The notes: a model not told the origin generated them from the letters alone. 64,000 nucleotides of DNA from an uncultured Erythrobacter sp. (GCA_947488155.1 CANKYK010000002.1:316001-380000); one strand, 5' to 3'; numbered from the stretch's first letter, positions 27,663 through 35,929 are shown. Made by a program: numbers and translations.

Positions 27663-28313
27663 TTAGCTTTCCCGAGCGGCCCGTATTGCCGCGCCTGCGG
27701 CAAAGGGGGCCAAAGCCACCAAGACAAGGCTGATCGCTGCAACAAATCCAAGGCTCGCCACATCCATGCGGGCCAGTGCGCCTGCGCCAAAAATCAGGAT
27801 CGGTAGCGCTAGCGGGATTAGCAACAGTCCTGACAAAGCTGCGCCCGCGCGCAGGCTGGCCGTGAGCGATGCAATCATCAGGCCGATTGCGGCGAGGCCG
27901 GGCGTGCCTGCCAGCAATCCGAGCAACAGAATGTGCAGGGTTTCTCCATCCAGGTTAAGCAGAGCCGCCGCCGGGAATGTCGCCAATATCAGTGGCGGGC
28001 CAAAGCTTAGCCAATGCGCGGCCAGACGCACTGCCATGCTGACTTCCTCAGTAACCCCACGCAGTTTCAGCTGATCAAACACGCCCAGTTCAATGTCGCG
28101 CGCCACCAGACTGTCGAGCGGCAGGATCGCGGCAAGCAAGGCGGCAATCCATACCACGCCGCCGCCCGTGCGCGCGAGCAATGGCGCATCCGGCCCGACC
28201 GCGAAAGGGTACAGCATCGCCACCGCCAGGAAGAAGATCACGGGCAGGGCCGCCCCGCTGCCAGTGAAGGGGAAAAAGCGCGCCAGATCGCGTTTGAGCA
28301 GCGCGGTGATCAT
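27663..28313 (-). CDS. ccmB: Heme exporter protein CcmB
   Basis: 216 residues, about six membrane helices. Membrane subunit of the CcmAB ABC complex, which with CcmC loads or releases heme on CcmE during cytochrome c maturation. N-terminal LLKRDLARFF and the ARDIELGVFDQLKL segment match the family; the latter is the conserved cytosolic loop that contacts CcmA. Its start overlaps the ccmA stop by 4 bases. ccmC, ccmD, ccmE and ccmF are not in this window. Confidence 0.93.
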   Translation of the reverse strand: MITALLKRDLARFFPFTGSGAALPVIFFLAVAMLYPFAVGPDAPLLARTGGGVVWIAALLAAILPLDSLVARDIELGVFDQLKLRGVTEEVSMAVRLAAHWLSFGPPLILATFPAAALLNLDGETLHILLLGLLAGTPGLAAIGLMIASLTASLRAGAALSGLLLIPLALPILIFGAGALARMDVASLGFVAAISLVLVALAPFAAGAAIRAARES

Positions 28314-28915
28314 GCGGCTGGCTCTGGCGCTGTGCTCGGCGCGTAATCCGCCAGTTCCAGCGTCGTCAGGCCTGCAATGCTCAGCGTCTGGTGCGAAGCG
28401 ACCAGAGCGATCCCGCCGCTCTCACCGTGCCTCGCAATCAGCGCGGTCACTTGCTCAATTGCGCGGACGTCGAGACCGCTTAGCGGCTCATCAAGCAGCC
28501 AGATTGGCGCATCCTGCGCGATCAACCGCACGAGCCCCGCGCGCTTGCGCTGACCGGTCGATAGATAACGCACCGGAACATCGAGCAGATTGTCGAGCCC
28601 CATTACCTCAATCGCTGCATCGACATCCGCGCAGCCATCAATCTTTTGCCAGAATGCGAGCGCCCTTCCGAGCTGCAGATCGGGATCAAGGCCCATACGC
28701 TCATCGAGCAGGCCAATCGCGCCCTCAGTTTCCACCGTTCCAGCAAAGGGGGTGAGCAGCCCCGCACAGCTGCGCAAAAGGGTCGTCTTGCCGGTGCCAT
28801 TTGCGCCGGTCACATGGCAGGCATCGCCGCTTTGCAAAGCCAGGTTCACACCCCGGCACAGCACGCGGTCGCCCCGGCGGCAGGCAAGGTCAGATACGGT
28901 AAGGCGTGCTTGCAT
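28310..28915 (-). CDS. ccmA: Heme exporter ATP-binding protein CcmA
   Basis: 201 residues. ATPase subunit of the cytochrome c maturation ABC transporter. Walker A GANGTGKT at about 37-44, Q-loop in the GLLDERMGL region, ABC signature [11 protein letters not shown], Walker [11 protein letters not shown], and the switch His in ALVASHQ. Overlaps ccmB by 4 bases. It is divergent from the pterin dehydratase gene with about 70 bases between starts. Confidence 0.94.
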   Translation of the reverse strand: MQARLTVSDLACRRGDRVLCRGVNLALQSGDACHVTGANGTGKTTLLRSCAGLLTPFAGTVETEGAIGLLDERMGLDPDLQLGRALAFWQKIDGCADVDAAIEVMGLDNLLDVPVRYLSTGQRKRAGLVRLIAQDAPIWLLDEPLSGLDVRAIEQVTALIARHGESGGIALVASHQTLSIAGLTTLELADYAPSTAPEPAA

Positions 28916-28987
28916 GATCGCACGGCGTTAGGCAAAAGCTGCCCCGCAAACAACACGCTAACCAACAATTGCCTGATCGGAACCGAT

Positions 28988-29290
28988 ATGAGCCGCGTGC
29001 CTGAACTGACAGATAGCGAAAGAGCAGAGCTGCTCGCGGCCTTTCCTGAGTGGAACGAAGCGCGCGATGGCAAGGCGATTTTCCGCAAGTTCAAATTTGC
29101 TGATTTCTCTCAGGCCTGGGGTTTCATGAACCGGGTGGCCCTGATCGCGGAGAGCCATGATCACCACCCCGAATGGTTCAATGTCTACAACAGAGTTGAG
29201 ATCACTTTGACCACCCACGATGCCGGGGAAAGCGGCGGCCTGTCCGCTCGCGATGCGGCGATGGCGAAGGCGATTGCTGAGCTTGCCTAG
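28988..29290 (+). CDS. 4a-hydroxytetrahydrobiopterin dehydratase (PCD/DCoH)
   Basis: 100 residues from ATG 28988; the frame is open upstream but that part overlaps ccmA antisense and lacks similarity. Dehydrates 4a-carbinolamine pterins, regenerating the cofactor of aromatic amino acid hydroxylases, or supports molybdopterin-related chemistry. The family signature is visible: [18 protein letters not shown] (His-His-Pro-x-Trp) and the C-terminal [14 protein letters not shown]. No phhA is adjacent. Convergent with the SDR gene, only 3 bases apart. Confidence 0.93.
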   Translation: MSRVPELTDSERAELLAAFPEWNEARDGKAIFRKFKFADFSQAWGFMNRVALIAESHDHHPEWFNVYNRVEITLTTHDAGESGGLSARDAAMAKAIAELA

Positions 29291-29293
29291 GCC

Positions 29294-30100
29294 TTAGCCT
29301 ATATTTGCTCCAATACCTTGGCTGCGCATTTCCTTGCGCACGCGGCCCGGCAAGAAACGCTGAAGGAACAGCAGGCGTTTTGCCATCTTGCCAACGGTGT
29401 AATCGAGCTTGTCGCCGTGAACTGCGTCCCACACGATCTTGGGAACCGTGCTCACCGGGGATACTTCGACACCAGCATCCATCAGGCTCTCTTTTACGGA
29501 TTGGTTTGAATCTGGGTTGGTTTGCTCGATTATCGGAGTGTCAATAAAGCCAGGGCACAGCGCGGACACTTTGATGCCGTCCTTTGCCCATTCGGCATCC
29601 AGGCTTTGCGTAAGGCCGCGTACAGCCCATTTGGTCGCGCAATAGATTGACAGGTTGGGAGAGCCGATAATGCCGGCCAGGCTGGCGGTGTTCACCAACA
29701 CAGAGCCGGGTGCCGTTTTCTTAAGGTGGCTATGAGAGGCCTGCGCGCCGTAAATCACACCCTTCAAATTGACGTCGAGCAGAGCGACGACTTCTTCGCT
29801 CGGCTGATCCACAATTGGCCCGCCATGCCCGATACCGGCATTGTTGAACACCACATCAATGCGCCCGCCAGCTGCCGTTGAAAAGGCCTCCAGCGCCTCG
29901 TCCCATGCGGCGCGGTCGCGCACGTCGAGTTGGTGCATGTATTTAAAGCCGCCTTCGATGAGGCCGAGCGTGTCTTGCAAGCCCGCTGTGTCGACGTCGG
30001 CCACGCCAACGAACCAGCCCTTTTCGGCAAAGTAGATCGCGACCGCGCGGCCAATGCCTGAGGCACCGCCAGTGATGAAAATTGACCGACGCTGCGTCAC
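29294..30100 (-). CDS. Short-chain dehydrogenase/reductase
   Basis: 268 residues from GTG 30100, preceded by GGGGAG and AGG. Classical SDR: cofactor motif TGGASGIG at about 10-17, NNAGIGHGG, catalytic Ser in VNTASLAG, and YCATK with the active Tyr and Lys near residue 155. The specificity cannot be read from sequence; the Asp after the second strand (VADVD) favours NAD(H). The C-terminal 50 residues are basic and slightly longer than the minimal fold. It is followed by a terminator-bearing gap and the S9 peptidase on the same strand. Confidence 0.9.
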   Translation of the reverse strand: MTQRRSIFITGGASGIGRAVAIYFAEKGWFVGVADVDTAGLQDTLGLIEGGFKYMHQLDVRDRAAWDEALEAFSTAAGGRIDVVFNNAGIGHGGPIVDQPSEEVVALLDVNLKGVIYGAQASHSHLKKTAPGSVLVNTASLAGIIGSPNLSIYCATKWAVRGLTQSLDAEWAKDGIKVSALCPGFIDTPIIEQTNPDSNQSVKESLMDAGVEVSPVSTVPKIVWDAVHGDKLDYTVGKMAKRLLFLQRFLPGRVRKEMRSQGIGANIG

Positions 30101-30113
30101 TGAAACCTACTCC

Positions 30114-30149
30114 CCAAAAACAAGAACGCGCGAGGTCTAACCCCGCGCG
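30114..30149 (-). terminator. Intrinsic terminator after the S9 peptidase
   Basis: On the minus strand CGCGCGGGG pairs with CCTCGCGCG (9 pairs with one G-U) across a TTAGA loop at 30127-30149, followed by TTCTTGTTTTT. It separates the S9 peptidase from the SDR gene. Confidence 0.8.
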
Positions 30150-30209
30150 CCGTGTTTGTCAGCCACTGACATGCGTGTCAGCACCGATGGCTGTGCATTA
30201 AGCGGGTGA

Positions 30210-32171
30210 TTACTTCGCTAGCGCGGCTTCCAGGCCGACCACATGCTGCGCGCCTTCGAGGATTTGCGCGGTCGATTTGCCAACCGTATCGCCAATCGCT
30301 TCGCTGCGTCCGCCAAGGCATTCTGCGAGGAAATTCTCGGTGATTGCCGTGTAGGCGATGTTGTTGGTCGGCTTTGCAAATCCGTGTCCCTCATCAGGAT
30401 AGAGGACATAGGTGACCGGGACACCAGCATCCTTCATCGCGCCGACGATCTGGTCGCTCTCTGATTGTTTGACGCGCGGATCATTGGCGCCTTGCAGGAT
30501 CAGCAGCGGCTTGGTGATTTCGTTGGCCTTATAAAGCGGGCTGGCGGCTTTCAGCAAAGCAAGGCCTTCTTCGGTGCTGGGATCGCCCATGCGTTCATGG
30601 AAAATTTTCACCATCGGTGCCCAATAGGGCGGGATCGTCGCCAGCAAGGTCTCAAGGTTGGAAGGGCCAACAATGTCGACGCCGCAGGCGAATTTCTCTG
30701 GCGTAAAGGTGAGGCCTGCCAGCGTCGCATAGCCGCCATAGGAACCGCCCATGATCGCCACTTGATCAGCCGTAGTGATGCCTTCGGCAATGGCCCAATC
30801 GGTCGCATCAATCAGGTCGTCATGCATCGACAGACCCCATTCCTTATTGCCAGCGTTGATGAAGTCTTTGCCGAACCCGGTGGAGCCGCGGAAGTTCACT
30901 TGCAGCACGGCATAGCCCCTGTTCGCGAGCCATTGGACGCCGCTCGAAAAGCCATAATCATCGCGCGCCCATGGGCCGCCGTGGACCAGCAGAACCATCG
31001 GCACGGCGGCGTCTGGACGCCCGCTCGCATCGCTGTCGCTGCCCGGCGGCAGGGTGAGATAGGATGGCAGGATCAAGCCATCGCGGCTGGTGATCTCGAC
31101 TGGCTGCATCGGCTGGAGCGGCGCGCCCTCCAGCTCTGGCCGGGTGATGTAGAACGGGGTGAGGGTCTTGGCCGCGCGGTCGTAAATATAGCTGCCGCTT
31201 GGCGCGGTCAGCGGGTCGTTCCACACGATCCAGGTCCTATCGTCATCGGTGCGGCTGGCGACGCCAAACTCGCCGTCGAGCTGGCTGCCGAGCCAATCGA
31301 GCGAGGCCTTGATCTCAGGATCAATCGCAGTCCACTCGGTCTTGAGGTAGTTCGCCGAATAGGCCTCCACCACGCCGGTTTTGTTGTTGCGAATGGTGCC
31401 GCCAATATCGGCCTTGTCATTCTCCGCGACCAACGTTTTTTCGCCGCTTGCGGTGTCCTGAGCGTACAGAGCAGCGGTGTTGCGGCCGCGGCTATCCAGC
31501 CAATACAGTGTTGAGCCATCGGTGGTGTAGCCCGCTGGCGAGGTTGTCAGCGAATCCTCCATGGCGGTGGTTTCAAACGCGGCCTCTTCCACCGCGCCGC
31601 CTTCGACCCGGAAATAATCGGTGCCGCCGGCCTCGTTCTGGCGCATCGCCATGCGCAGGGTCAGCGTGTCATCCGCCATAAACCCGGCATAGCTGTTGTT
31701 CTCATACACCAGCTCCAGTTCTCCGGTGTTGAGATCGAGCAGGTGTACATCGTGGAATTGCGGATCACGATTGTTGAGACCGATCAGGATCTTGTCGCGG
31801 ATCGTTTCTGACCCGCCGACAATATCGACGCGGGTGTTTTCAAACGGGGTAAGGTTGGTTTCCACGCCGCTTGTCACATTTATCGAATAGAGCAGGAAGT
31901 TTTCATCACCGCCTTTGTCCTGAATATACAGCAGGCTGCTGGAATCGGGTGACCAGAAATGCTGTCGGATCGGGCGGTCCGCCGCGCTCGTCATCGCTTT
32001 GGCTGCATCCAGATTGTCGCGCGGAGCCATCCAGATGTTGAGAACGCCATCCTTTGGCGCGAGCCAGCTGAGATATTTGCCATCAGGGCTGATGCGCCCC
32101 TGCGCTTTGGTCGGATTGCCGAACAGGGCATCGCGCGGGATCAAATCATAGGCGTCGGCGGTGTTGGTCAT
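30210..32171 (-). CDS. S9 family prolyl oligopeptidase-type peptidase
   Basis: 653 residues from ATG 32171. N-terminal beta-propeller (about 1-390), then an alpha/beta hydrolase domain with Ser 477 in GGSYGGYA, Asp 564 in GANDPRV and His 596 in DEGHGF. This is the acylaminoacyl / dipeptidyl peptidase S9C group. A C-terminal extension of about 35 residues follows the usual end. Close relatives in sphingomonads are exported, but this start gives no signal peptide. A signal peptide-like sequence lies just upstream in another frame (see the frameshift entry at 32172-32310). GGAG precedes the ATG, so a cytosolic product could still be made. Confidence 0.9.
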   Translation of the reverse strand: MTNTADAYDLIPRDALFGNPTKAQGRISPDGKYLSWLAPKDGVLNIWMAPRDNLDAAKAMTSAADRPIRQHFWSPDSSSLLYIQDKGGDENFLLYSINVTSGVETNLTPFENTRVDIVGGSETIRDKILIGLNNRDPQFHDVHLLDLNTGELELVYENNSYAGFMADDTLTLRMAMRQNEAGGTDYFRVEGGAVEEAAFETTAMEDSLTTSPAGYTTDGSTLYWLDSRGRNTAALYAQDTASGEKTLVAENDKADIGGTIRNNKTGVVEAYSANYLKTEWTAIDPEIKASLDWLGSQLDGEFGVASRTDDDRTWIVWNDPLTAPSGSYIYDRAAKTLTPFYITRPELEGAPLQPMQPVEITSRDGLILPSYLTLPPGSDSDASGRPDAAVPMVLLVHGGPWARDDYGFSSGVQWLANRGYAVLQVNFRGSTGFGKDFINAGNKEWGLSMHDDLIDATDWAIAEGITTADQVAIMGGSYGGYATLAGLTFTPEKFACGVDIVGPSNLETLLATIPPYWAPMVKIFHERMGDPSTEEGLALLKAASPLYKANEITKPLLILQGANDPRVKQSESDQIVGAMKDAGVPVTYVLYPDEGHGFAKPTNNIAYTAITENFLAECLGGRSEAIGDTVGKSTAQILEGAQHVVGLEAALAK

Positions 32172-32310
32172 TGTGGCTCCGGTTTTGGAGTTGTGATTGT
32201 CTGCAGAGACTGCGCCCGGCAGCGTTAAGGCAGAATGCGGCCAGTGCCGTGGTCAGCAGGCGCGCGGTGAATGACGAGATGTTATGCGAAGGGACATGGG
32301 AAGTATCCAA
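32172..32310 (-). pseudogene. Frameshifted signal peptide segment of the S9 peptidase
   Basis: Reading the minus strand from TTG 32310 gives ...ISSFTARLLTTALAAFCLNAAG, a typical Sec signal peptide. Continuing in that frame gives nonsense. The ATG frame, read back from 32171, gives GAVSADNHNSKTGAT immediately before the annotated Met and then a stop further upstream. The two halves join perfectly if one G is removed from GGG (32215-32217), giving NAAG-AVSADNHN, a good signal cleavage context. So either this genome or this assembly carries a one-base insertion. Known relatives with an intact leader are expected but were not searched. Confidence 0.7.
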
Positions 32311-32393
32311 TCGATTTTAAACAGCTGTATTATTCAATTAATACACACATGATAGCCGTCCGCAAGCCAGATGAAATAGAACAGACTTGGAAG

Positions 32394-33011
32394 CTACAGC
32401 GCAGGATTGGCGTAAAAATGCCAGACCCAGATCGCCATCGCCCCGCGATGCGGGCGCCAGCGCTCGCCGATCTGCCTTAGGCCTTTTTCATCGGGCCGCT
32501 CATTCAGCTGCAGCAATCTTTTGACGCCTTCCTGCACGGCAAGATCACCGGCGGGCCACATATCGCCGCGCCCCTCCGCGAACAGCAGATAGATCTCCGC
32601 TGACCAGCGCCCGATCCCTTTGACCTTGATCAGCTCCGCGATCGCCGCCTCGTCATCGGCGGGCAGTGCGTCAAAATTGACCTCGCCTGTTTGCACCAGC
32701 TCGCACAGGCTGCGGGCATAGCCTTGTTTCTGGCGCGACAGGCCACAGGCGCGCAAAGTGTCAAAGTCCCGTTCCAGCAGGCAGGCAGGCGAAAAGCCTT
32801 CGCCCAGTTCCGCCTCCAATTTGTTCCACATCGAAGCGGCGGCAGCGACCGAGACCTGCTGGCCCACAATCGTGCGCAGCATCGTCATATATCCGCGATC
32901 TCTGATGCGTGGTTCTGGATAACCAATTCGCGCGATTTCAGTCGCCAGATCGGCATCATTTTTGGCCAATGCATCAAGCGAGGCCTTGATTGCAGCTGCG
33001 CTCAATCCCAC
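32394..33011 (-). CDS. DNA-3-methyladenine glycosylase II (AlkA family)
   Basis: 205 residues from GTG 33011. Base-excision repair glycosylase of the HhH-GPD superfamily: helix-hairpin-helix LIKVKGIGRWSAEIYLLF (about 127-144) and catalytic Asp about 156 in WPAGDLAVQ. It lacks the N-terminal domain of E. coli AlkA, as is usual for the short alphaproteobacterial form. It lacks the four-cysteine iron-sulfur cluster of MutY/Nth. It probably excises alkylated purines. Divergent from the ferredoxin gene. Confidence 0.92.
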   Translation of the reverse strand: MGLSAAAIKASLDALAKNDADLATEIARIGYPEPRIRDRGYMTMLRTIVGQQVSVAAAASMWNKLEAELGEGFSPACLLERDFDTLRACGLSRQKQGYARSLCELVQTGEVNFDALPADDEAAIAELIKVKGIGRWSAEIYLLFAEGRGDMWPAGDLAVQEGVKRLLQLNERPDEKGLRQIGERWRPHRGAMAIWVWHFYANPAL

Positions 33012-33117
33012 TAATAATTCCCATAGCTATACAATGCGAAATCTGCCTCTAGCAGCGCAGCCGACTATTCGATAGAGCGCTGGCCAATCCAGCGGACACT
33101 GAAAAGGATACAATGCA

Positions 33118-33435
33118 ATGCCGAAACTGATCGTCACCAATCGTGAAGGCGACACGAGTGACATCGAGGTCGAAGATGGCCTGACGGTGATGGAGGCTAT
33201 TCGCGACAATGGCTTTGACGAGCTGCTGGCGCTGTGCGGTGGATGCTGTTCCTGCGCGACCTGCCACATCCACATCGATCCTGAGTTTACGGCAAAGCTG
33301 CCTGAAATGAGCGAAGACGAAGATGATCTGCTGGAATCGAGCGAGCATCGCAATGAAACCTCGCGCCTCTCGTGCCAGGTTCCGCTCACTGCAGAGCTGG
33401 ACGGCTTAAAGGTAACTATCGCAGCTGAAGATTGA
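33118..33435 (+). CDS. [2Fe-2S] ferredoxin, adrenodoxin/putidaredoxin type
   Basis: 105 residues. Electron carrier with one plant/vertebrate-type [2Fe-2S] cluster: Cys 40, 46, 49 (C-x5-C-x2-C, within CGGCCSCATC) and Cys 86 in RLSCQVPL. Two additional cysteines at 43 and 44 lie in the loop. The SEDEDDLLE acidic helix before the fourth Cys is the docking surface for the reductase or P450 partner. Neither a P450 nor a ferredoxin reductase is adjacent. AAGGA lies about ten bases before the ATG. Confidence 0.95.
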   Translation: MPKLIVTNREGDTSDIEVEDGLTVMEAIRDNGFDELLALCGGCCSCATCHIHIDPEFTAKLPEMSEDEDDLLESSEHRNETSRLSCQVPLTAELDGLKVTIAAED

Positions 33436-33441
33436 TGTTGT

Positions 33442-33472
33442 TTGCGAGTTGGCTCGCAAGCTCCTAACTCGC
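33442..33472 (+). promoter_or_regulatory. Alternative hairpins in the cysK leader
   Basis: TTGCGAG at 33442-33448 pairs perfectly with CTCGCAA at 33453-33459 across a 4-base loop. The overlapping GCGAGTT at 33444-33450 can instead pair with AACTCGC at 33466-33472. The two folds are mutually exclusive, and the second would end six bases before the cysK ATG. This could be chance or an intercistronic control element. Confidence 0.35.
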
Positions 33473-33477
33473 AGTCC

Positions 33478-34491
33478 ATGAACATTACTCAACCTGTCTG
33501 CGACACGCTCGCCTTGATCGGAAACACGCCGCTGGTCCGCCTGGCCGGACCGAGCGAGGCGGCGGGCTGCGATATTTGGGGCAAATGCGAATTTGCCAAT
33601 CCGGGGTCTTCGGTGAAGGACCGAGCGGCGCTCTATATGATCCGCGATGCCGAGGCGCGCGGCGAGCTAAAGCCGGGCGGCACCGTGATTGAAGGCACCG
33701 CTGGCAACACCGGCATTGGCATTGCGTTGGTCGCCAATGCGCTCGGTTACAAAACCGTGATCGTGATGCCGGACAATCAGTCCAAGGAAAAGATGGACAC
33801 GCTGCGGGCGCTGGGCACTCAACTGGTGCTCGTTCCCCCGACCAAATACGCAGATCCCGCGCACTTTCAGCACACCTCGCGCCGCATGGCGGAGGAAACC
33901 GAAGGTGCGATCTGGGCTGGCCAGTTTGATAATGTCGCCAATCGCCGCGCGCATATTGAAGGCACCGCAAAGGAGCTGTGGGAACAGCTGAACGGCAAGA
34001 TTGATGGCTTTACCTGCGCGGCTGGCACGGGCGGTACGATTGCCGGGGTCGGCATGGGCCTGAAGGAGAAATCCGAAGATGTCCGCATTGCGCTGACCGA
34101 TCCGCATGGTGCGGCGCTCTACAATTACTACGCGAATGGGGAGCTGAAGGGCGAGGGTTCTTCCGTTGCCGAAGGTATCGGGCAGGGCCGGATCACCGCC
34201 AATCTCGAAGGCGCGCCGATCGATACCCAGTTCCGCATTTCTGACGAGGAAGGCCTGCAATGGGTCGCCCGGCTGCTGCGTGAAGAAGGGCTGTGCCTAG
34301 GTCTCTCCTCTGGCATCAATGTCGCTGGTGCGATTGCGTTGGGTAAGCAGCTGGTCGCCGAAGGGCGAGAGAACCCGCAAGTCGCGACAATCCTGTGCGA
34401 TACTGGCTTTCGCTACCTTTCGACACTCTACAATGCCGACTGGCTGGAGGCGAAAGAGCTTCCAGTGTTCGACTGGCTCGAGGAAGCGTGA
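33478..34491 (+). CDS. cysK: Cysteine synthase A
   Basis: 337 residues from ATG 33478. PLP enzyme that makes cysteine from O-acetylserine and sulfide. PLP Lys is at about 47 in NPGSSVKDRAA; the substrate loop is GTAGNTG, where many CysK have TSGNTG; the phosphate-binding glycines are in AAGTGGTIAG. The length, longer than E. coli CysK, and the GTAGNTG variant match an alphaproteobacterial CysK group. Cystathionine beta-synthase-like activity cannot be excluded. No good Shine-Dalgarno is seen; the leader can form alternative hairpins (33442-33472). Confidence 0.9.
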   Translation: MNITQPVCDTLALIGNTPLVRLAGPSEAAGCDIWGKCEFANPGSSVKDRAALYMIRDAEARGELKPGGTVIEGTAGNTGIGIALVANALGYKTVIVMPDNQSKEKMDTLRALGTQLVLVPPTKYADPAHFQHTSRRMAEETEGAIWAGQFDNVANRRAHIEGTAKELWEQLNGKIDGFTCAAGTGGTIAGVGMGLKEKSEDVRIALTDPHGAALYNYYANGELKGEGSSVAEGIGQGRITANLEGAPIDTQFRISDEEGLQWVARLLREEGLCLGLSSGINVAGAIALGKQLVAEGRENPQVATILCDTGFRYLSTLYNADWLEAKELPVFDWLEEA

Positions 34492-34503
34492 TAGGCAGCC
34501 ATT

Positions 34504-34941
34504 ATGGCGTATCGCAAACTGTTCGAAACCCGCGAAGAATTGGCGCGGGCTGTCGCAGAAAACCCAGATATTGAACGCGCAGGTGCGCCCCTTGGCGGAA
34601 CCCGCGAAGAGGCGGTGCAACGCCTTCAGGTCGGGCTTTCTGGCCTTGCTGCGATGGTCCTGCTGGTTGGTCTGGCCAGCGTGATACAAGGCCGGGCGCA
34701 GGTCAGTGAAGACAGCGCCGTGCCAGAGGCCGCGCCGACGACTGAGCCGAGCGCAGAGGCCACAATCAATGATCCGCTGGTCGATGCGGGCGTCGTGCCT
34801 GATTTGCCGGTAGAGCCAAGCCCGGTCGCAACGCAGGAGGCGGCGATCGTGCCTGAGCAAGGCGAGGGGACCGCTGGTGACCCGCTGCCCGGCGATGTTG
34901 TGCGCGACGATCCGTTGATCAATGAGTCCAAAACTCCATAA
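34504..34941 (+). CDS. Single-span membrane protein, unknown function
   Basis: 145 residues. I do not recognise the family. A charged N-terminal cytosolic part of about 40 residues (MAYRKLFETREELARAVAEN...) precedes one membrane helix at about 42-61 and an acidic Pro/Glu/Ala-rich tail of about 80 residues, probably periplasmic. It starts 12 bases after cysK and overlaps the next gene by 20 bases, so the two small genes are translated together. Codon use looks like the neighbours. Confidence 0.7.
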   Translation: MAYRKLFETREELARAVAENPDIERAGAPLGGTREEAVQRLQVGLSGLAAMVLLVGLASVIQGRAQVSEDSAVPEAAPTTEPSAEATINDPLVDAGVVPDLPVEPSPVATQEAAIVPEQGEGTAGDPLPGDVVRDDPLINESKTP

Positions 34942-35713
34942 ATTCGCCCTCGCTGCGATTGGCGTGCTGGCACTGTCTGCTGGCGCACTGTGGTGGCTGG
35001 CCCAGTCGAACGCAGAGGGCCATGGCCTGCGCGCGAGCGCGAACAATGGCTCAGTCGAGAACGTGGAGCTTGGTTTGATGAGCAGCCTGCCGCTTTATTG
35101 GCCGTTGGGTGCTGATCTGGCGGGCCTGATTGACGCAGAGCAGGAGGCACCTTGGCAGCGCGGCGTTTTGGAAGCGCGCTATGATCTGAAGCTGCTCGAT
35201 AGCCTCTCACCGGATGATCAGGGTGTTGTCCCACTCGCGGGATTGGAGCGTCTGGCGATTATCCAACCGCGCGGGCTTAGTCCGTCAGACAATGTCGTAT
35301 TGGACGACTGGGTCCAGGGCGGCGGGCGGCTGCTGATTGCGCTCGATCCGATGCTGACCGGGGAATATGAAGTGCCCCTTGGTGATCCGCGCAGGCCGGT
35401 AGACGCCGCGCTGATCCCGCCAGTGATTGAGCGATGGGGATTGGCGGTTAGCTTTGATGAAGAACAGGGTGAGGGGTTACGGTCTGCCGCGGTGGTGGGC
35501 GGACAAATCCCGGTTCATATGGCTGGCGTCCTAACCGTTCTCGATCCCTCCGCCGCCTCGTGTGAACTTCAGGGCGACGGAGCAATCGCGGCCTGTGATA
35601 TTGGCCAGGGGCGTGTGACAGTTGTTGCCGATGTTGCCATCTTTGAGCATGAAGAGCTCGCCGGAGAAGATGGCGAAAGGTTGATCGCCTTGCTGGCTCA
35701 AGCTTTCAATTGA
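34922..35713 (+). CDS. Membrane-anchored protein of unknown function, DUF4350-like (tentative)
   Basis: 263 residues with an N-terminal membrane anchor at about 7-27 and the remainder probably periplasmic. Segments such as YWPLGADLAG, DDWVQGGGRLLIALDPML and GQGRVTVVADVAIFEHEEL resemble the DUF4350 / GldG-type fold, in which a glutamine amidotransferase-like domain lacks catalytic residues. The assignment is weak. It overlaps the preceding small gene by 20 bases and is the last gene before the 465-base regulatory region of the dcw cluster. A link to cysteine synthase or to division is not evident. Confidence 0.65.
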   Translation: MSPKLHKFALAAIGVLALSAGALWWLAQSNAEGHGLRASANNGSVENVELGLMSSLPLYWPLGADLAGLIDAEQEAPWQRGVLEARYDLKLLDSLSPDDQGVVPLAGLERLAIIQPRGLSPSDNVVLDDWVQGGGRLLIALDPMLTGEYEVPLGDPRRPVDAALIPPVIERWGLAVSFDEEQGEGLRSAAVVGGQIPVHMAGVLTVLDPSAASCELQGDGAIAACDIGQGRVTVVADVAIFEHEELAGEDGERLIALLAQAFN

Positions 35714-35788
35714 GTCGCTAGCATCCCGATCCTGACCGATATCGGTTCGATCCATCTAGGCTGAGCCCAAGCGCCCCAAATTCGCGAT

Positions 35789-35814
35789 TGGGGATTTTGC
35801 GGGACGGGCCGGAG
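35789..35814 (+). promoter_or_regulatory. Second MraZ-box-like array, plus orientation
   Basis: TGGGGA-ttttg-CGGGA-cgggc-CGGAG: GGGA at 35791 and 35801 and GGAG at 35811, so the period is exactly 10. The core pair GGGAttttgCGGGA is identical to the pair in the minus-strand array at 35953-36000. It is about 140 bases from that array and in the opposite orientation. Confidence 0.5.
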
Positions 35815-35820
35815 ATGAGC

Positions 35821-35879
35821 GACTCGACTTGTATGATTCTCGCAGTTTTGAGCGGAAATTCAGTGTTTTGAGGCGAGTC
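35821..35879. promoter_or_regulatory. Cluster of three GANTC (CcrM) methylation sites
   Basis: GACTC at 35821-35825, GATTC at 35835-35839 and GAGTC at 35875-35879. GANTC is the target of the cell-cycle methyltransferase CcrM in alphaproteobacteria, and promoters of division genes there are known to respond to its methylation state. Random expectation is about one per 256 bases, so three in 59 bases is dense. Confidence 0.5.
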
Positions 35880-35929
35880 CTTTGGCTTCCATGCGAGGTG
35901 ATGAAGTGAATGGGTGTTCAATATTAATA

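Noticed and set aside
28646..28987. Upstream in-frame extension of the pterin dehydratase
   Set aside because: It runs antisense through ccmA and has no similarity; ATG 28988 gives the normal family length.
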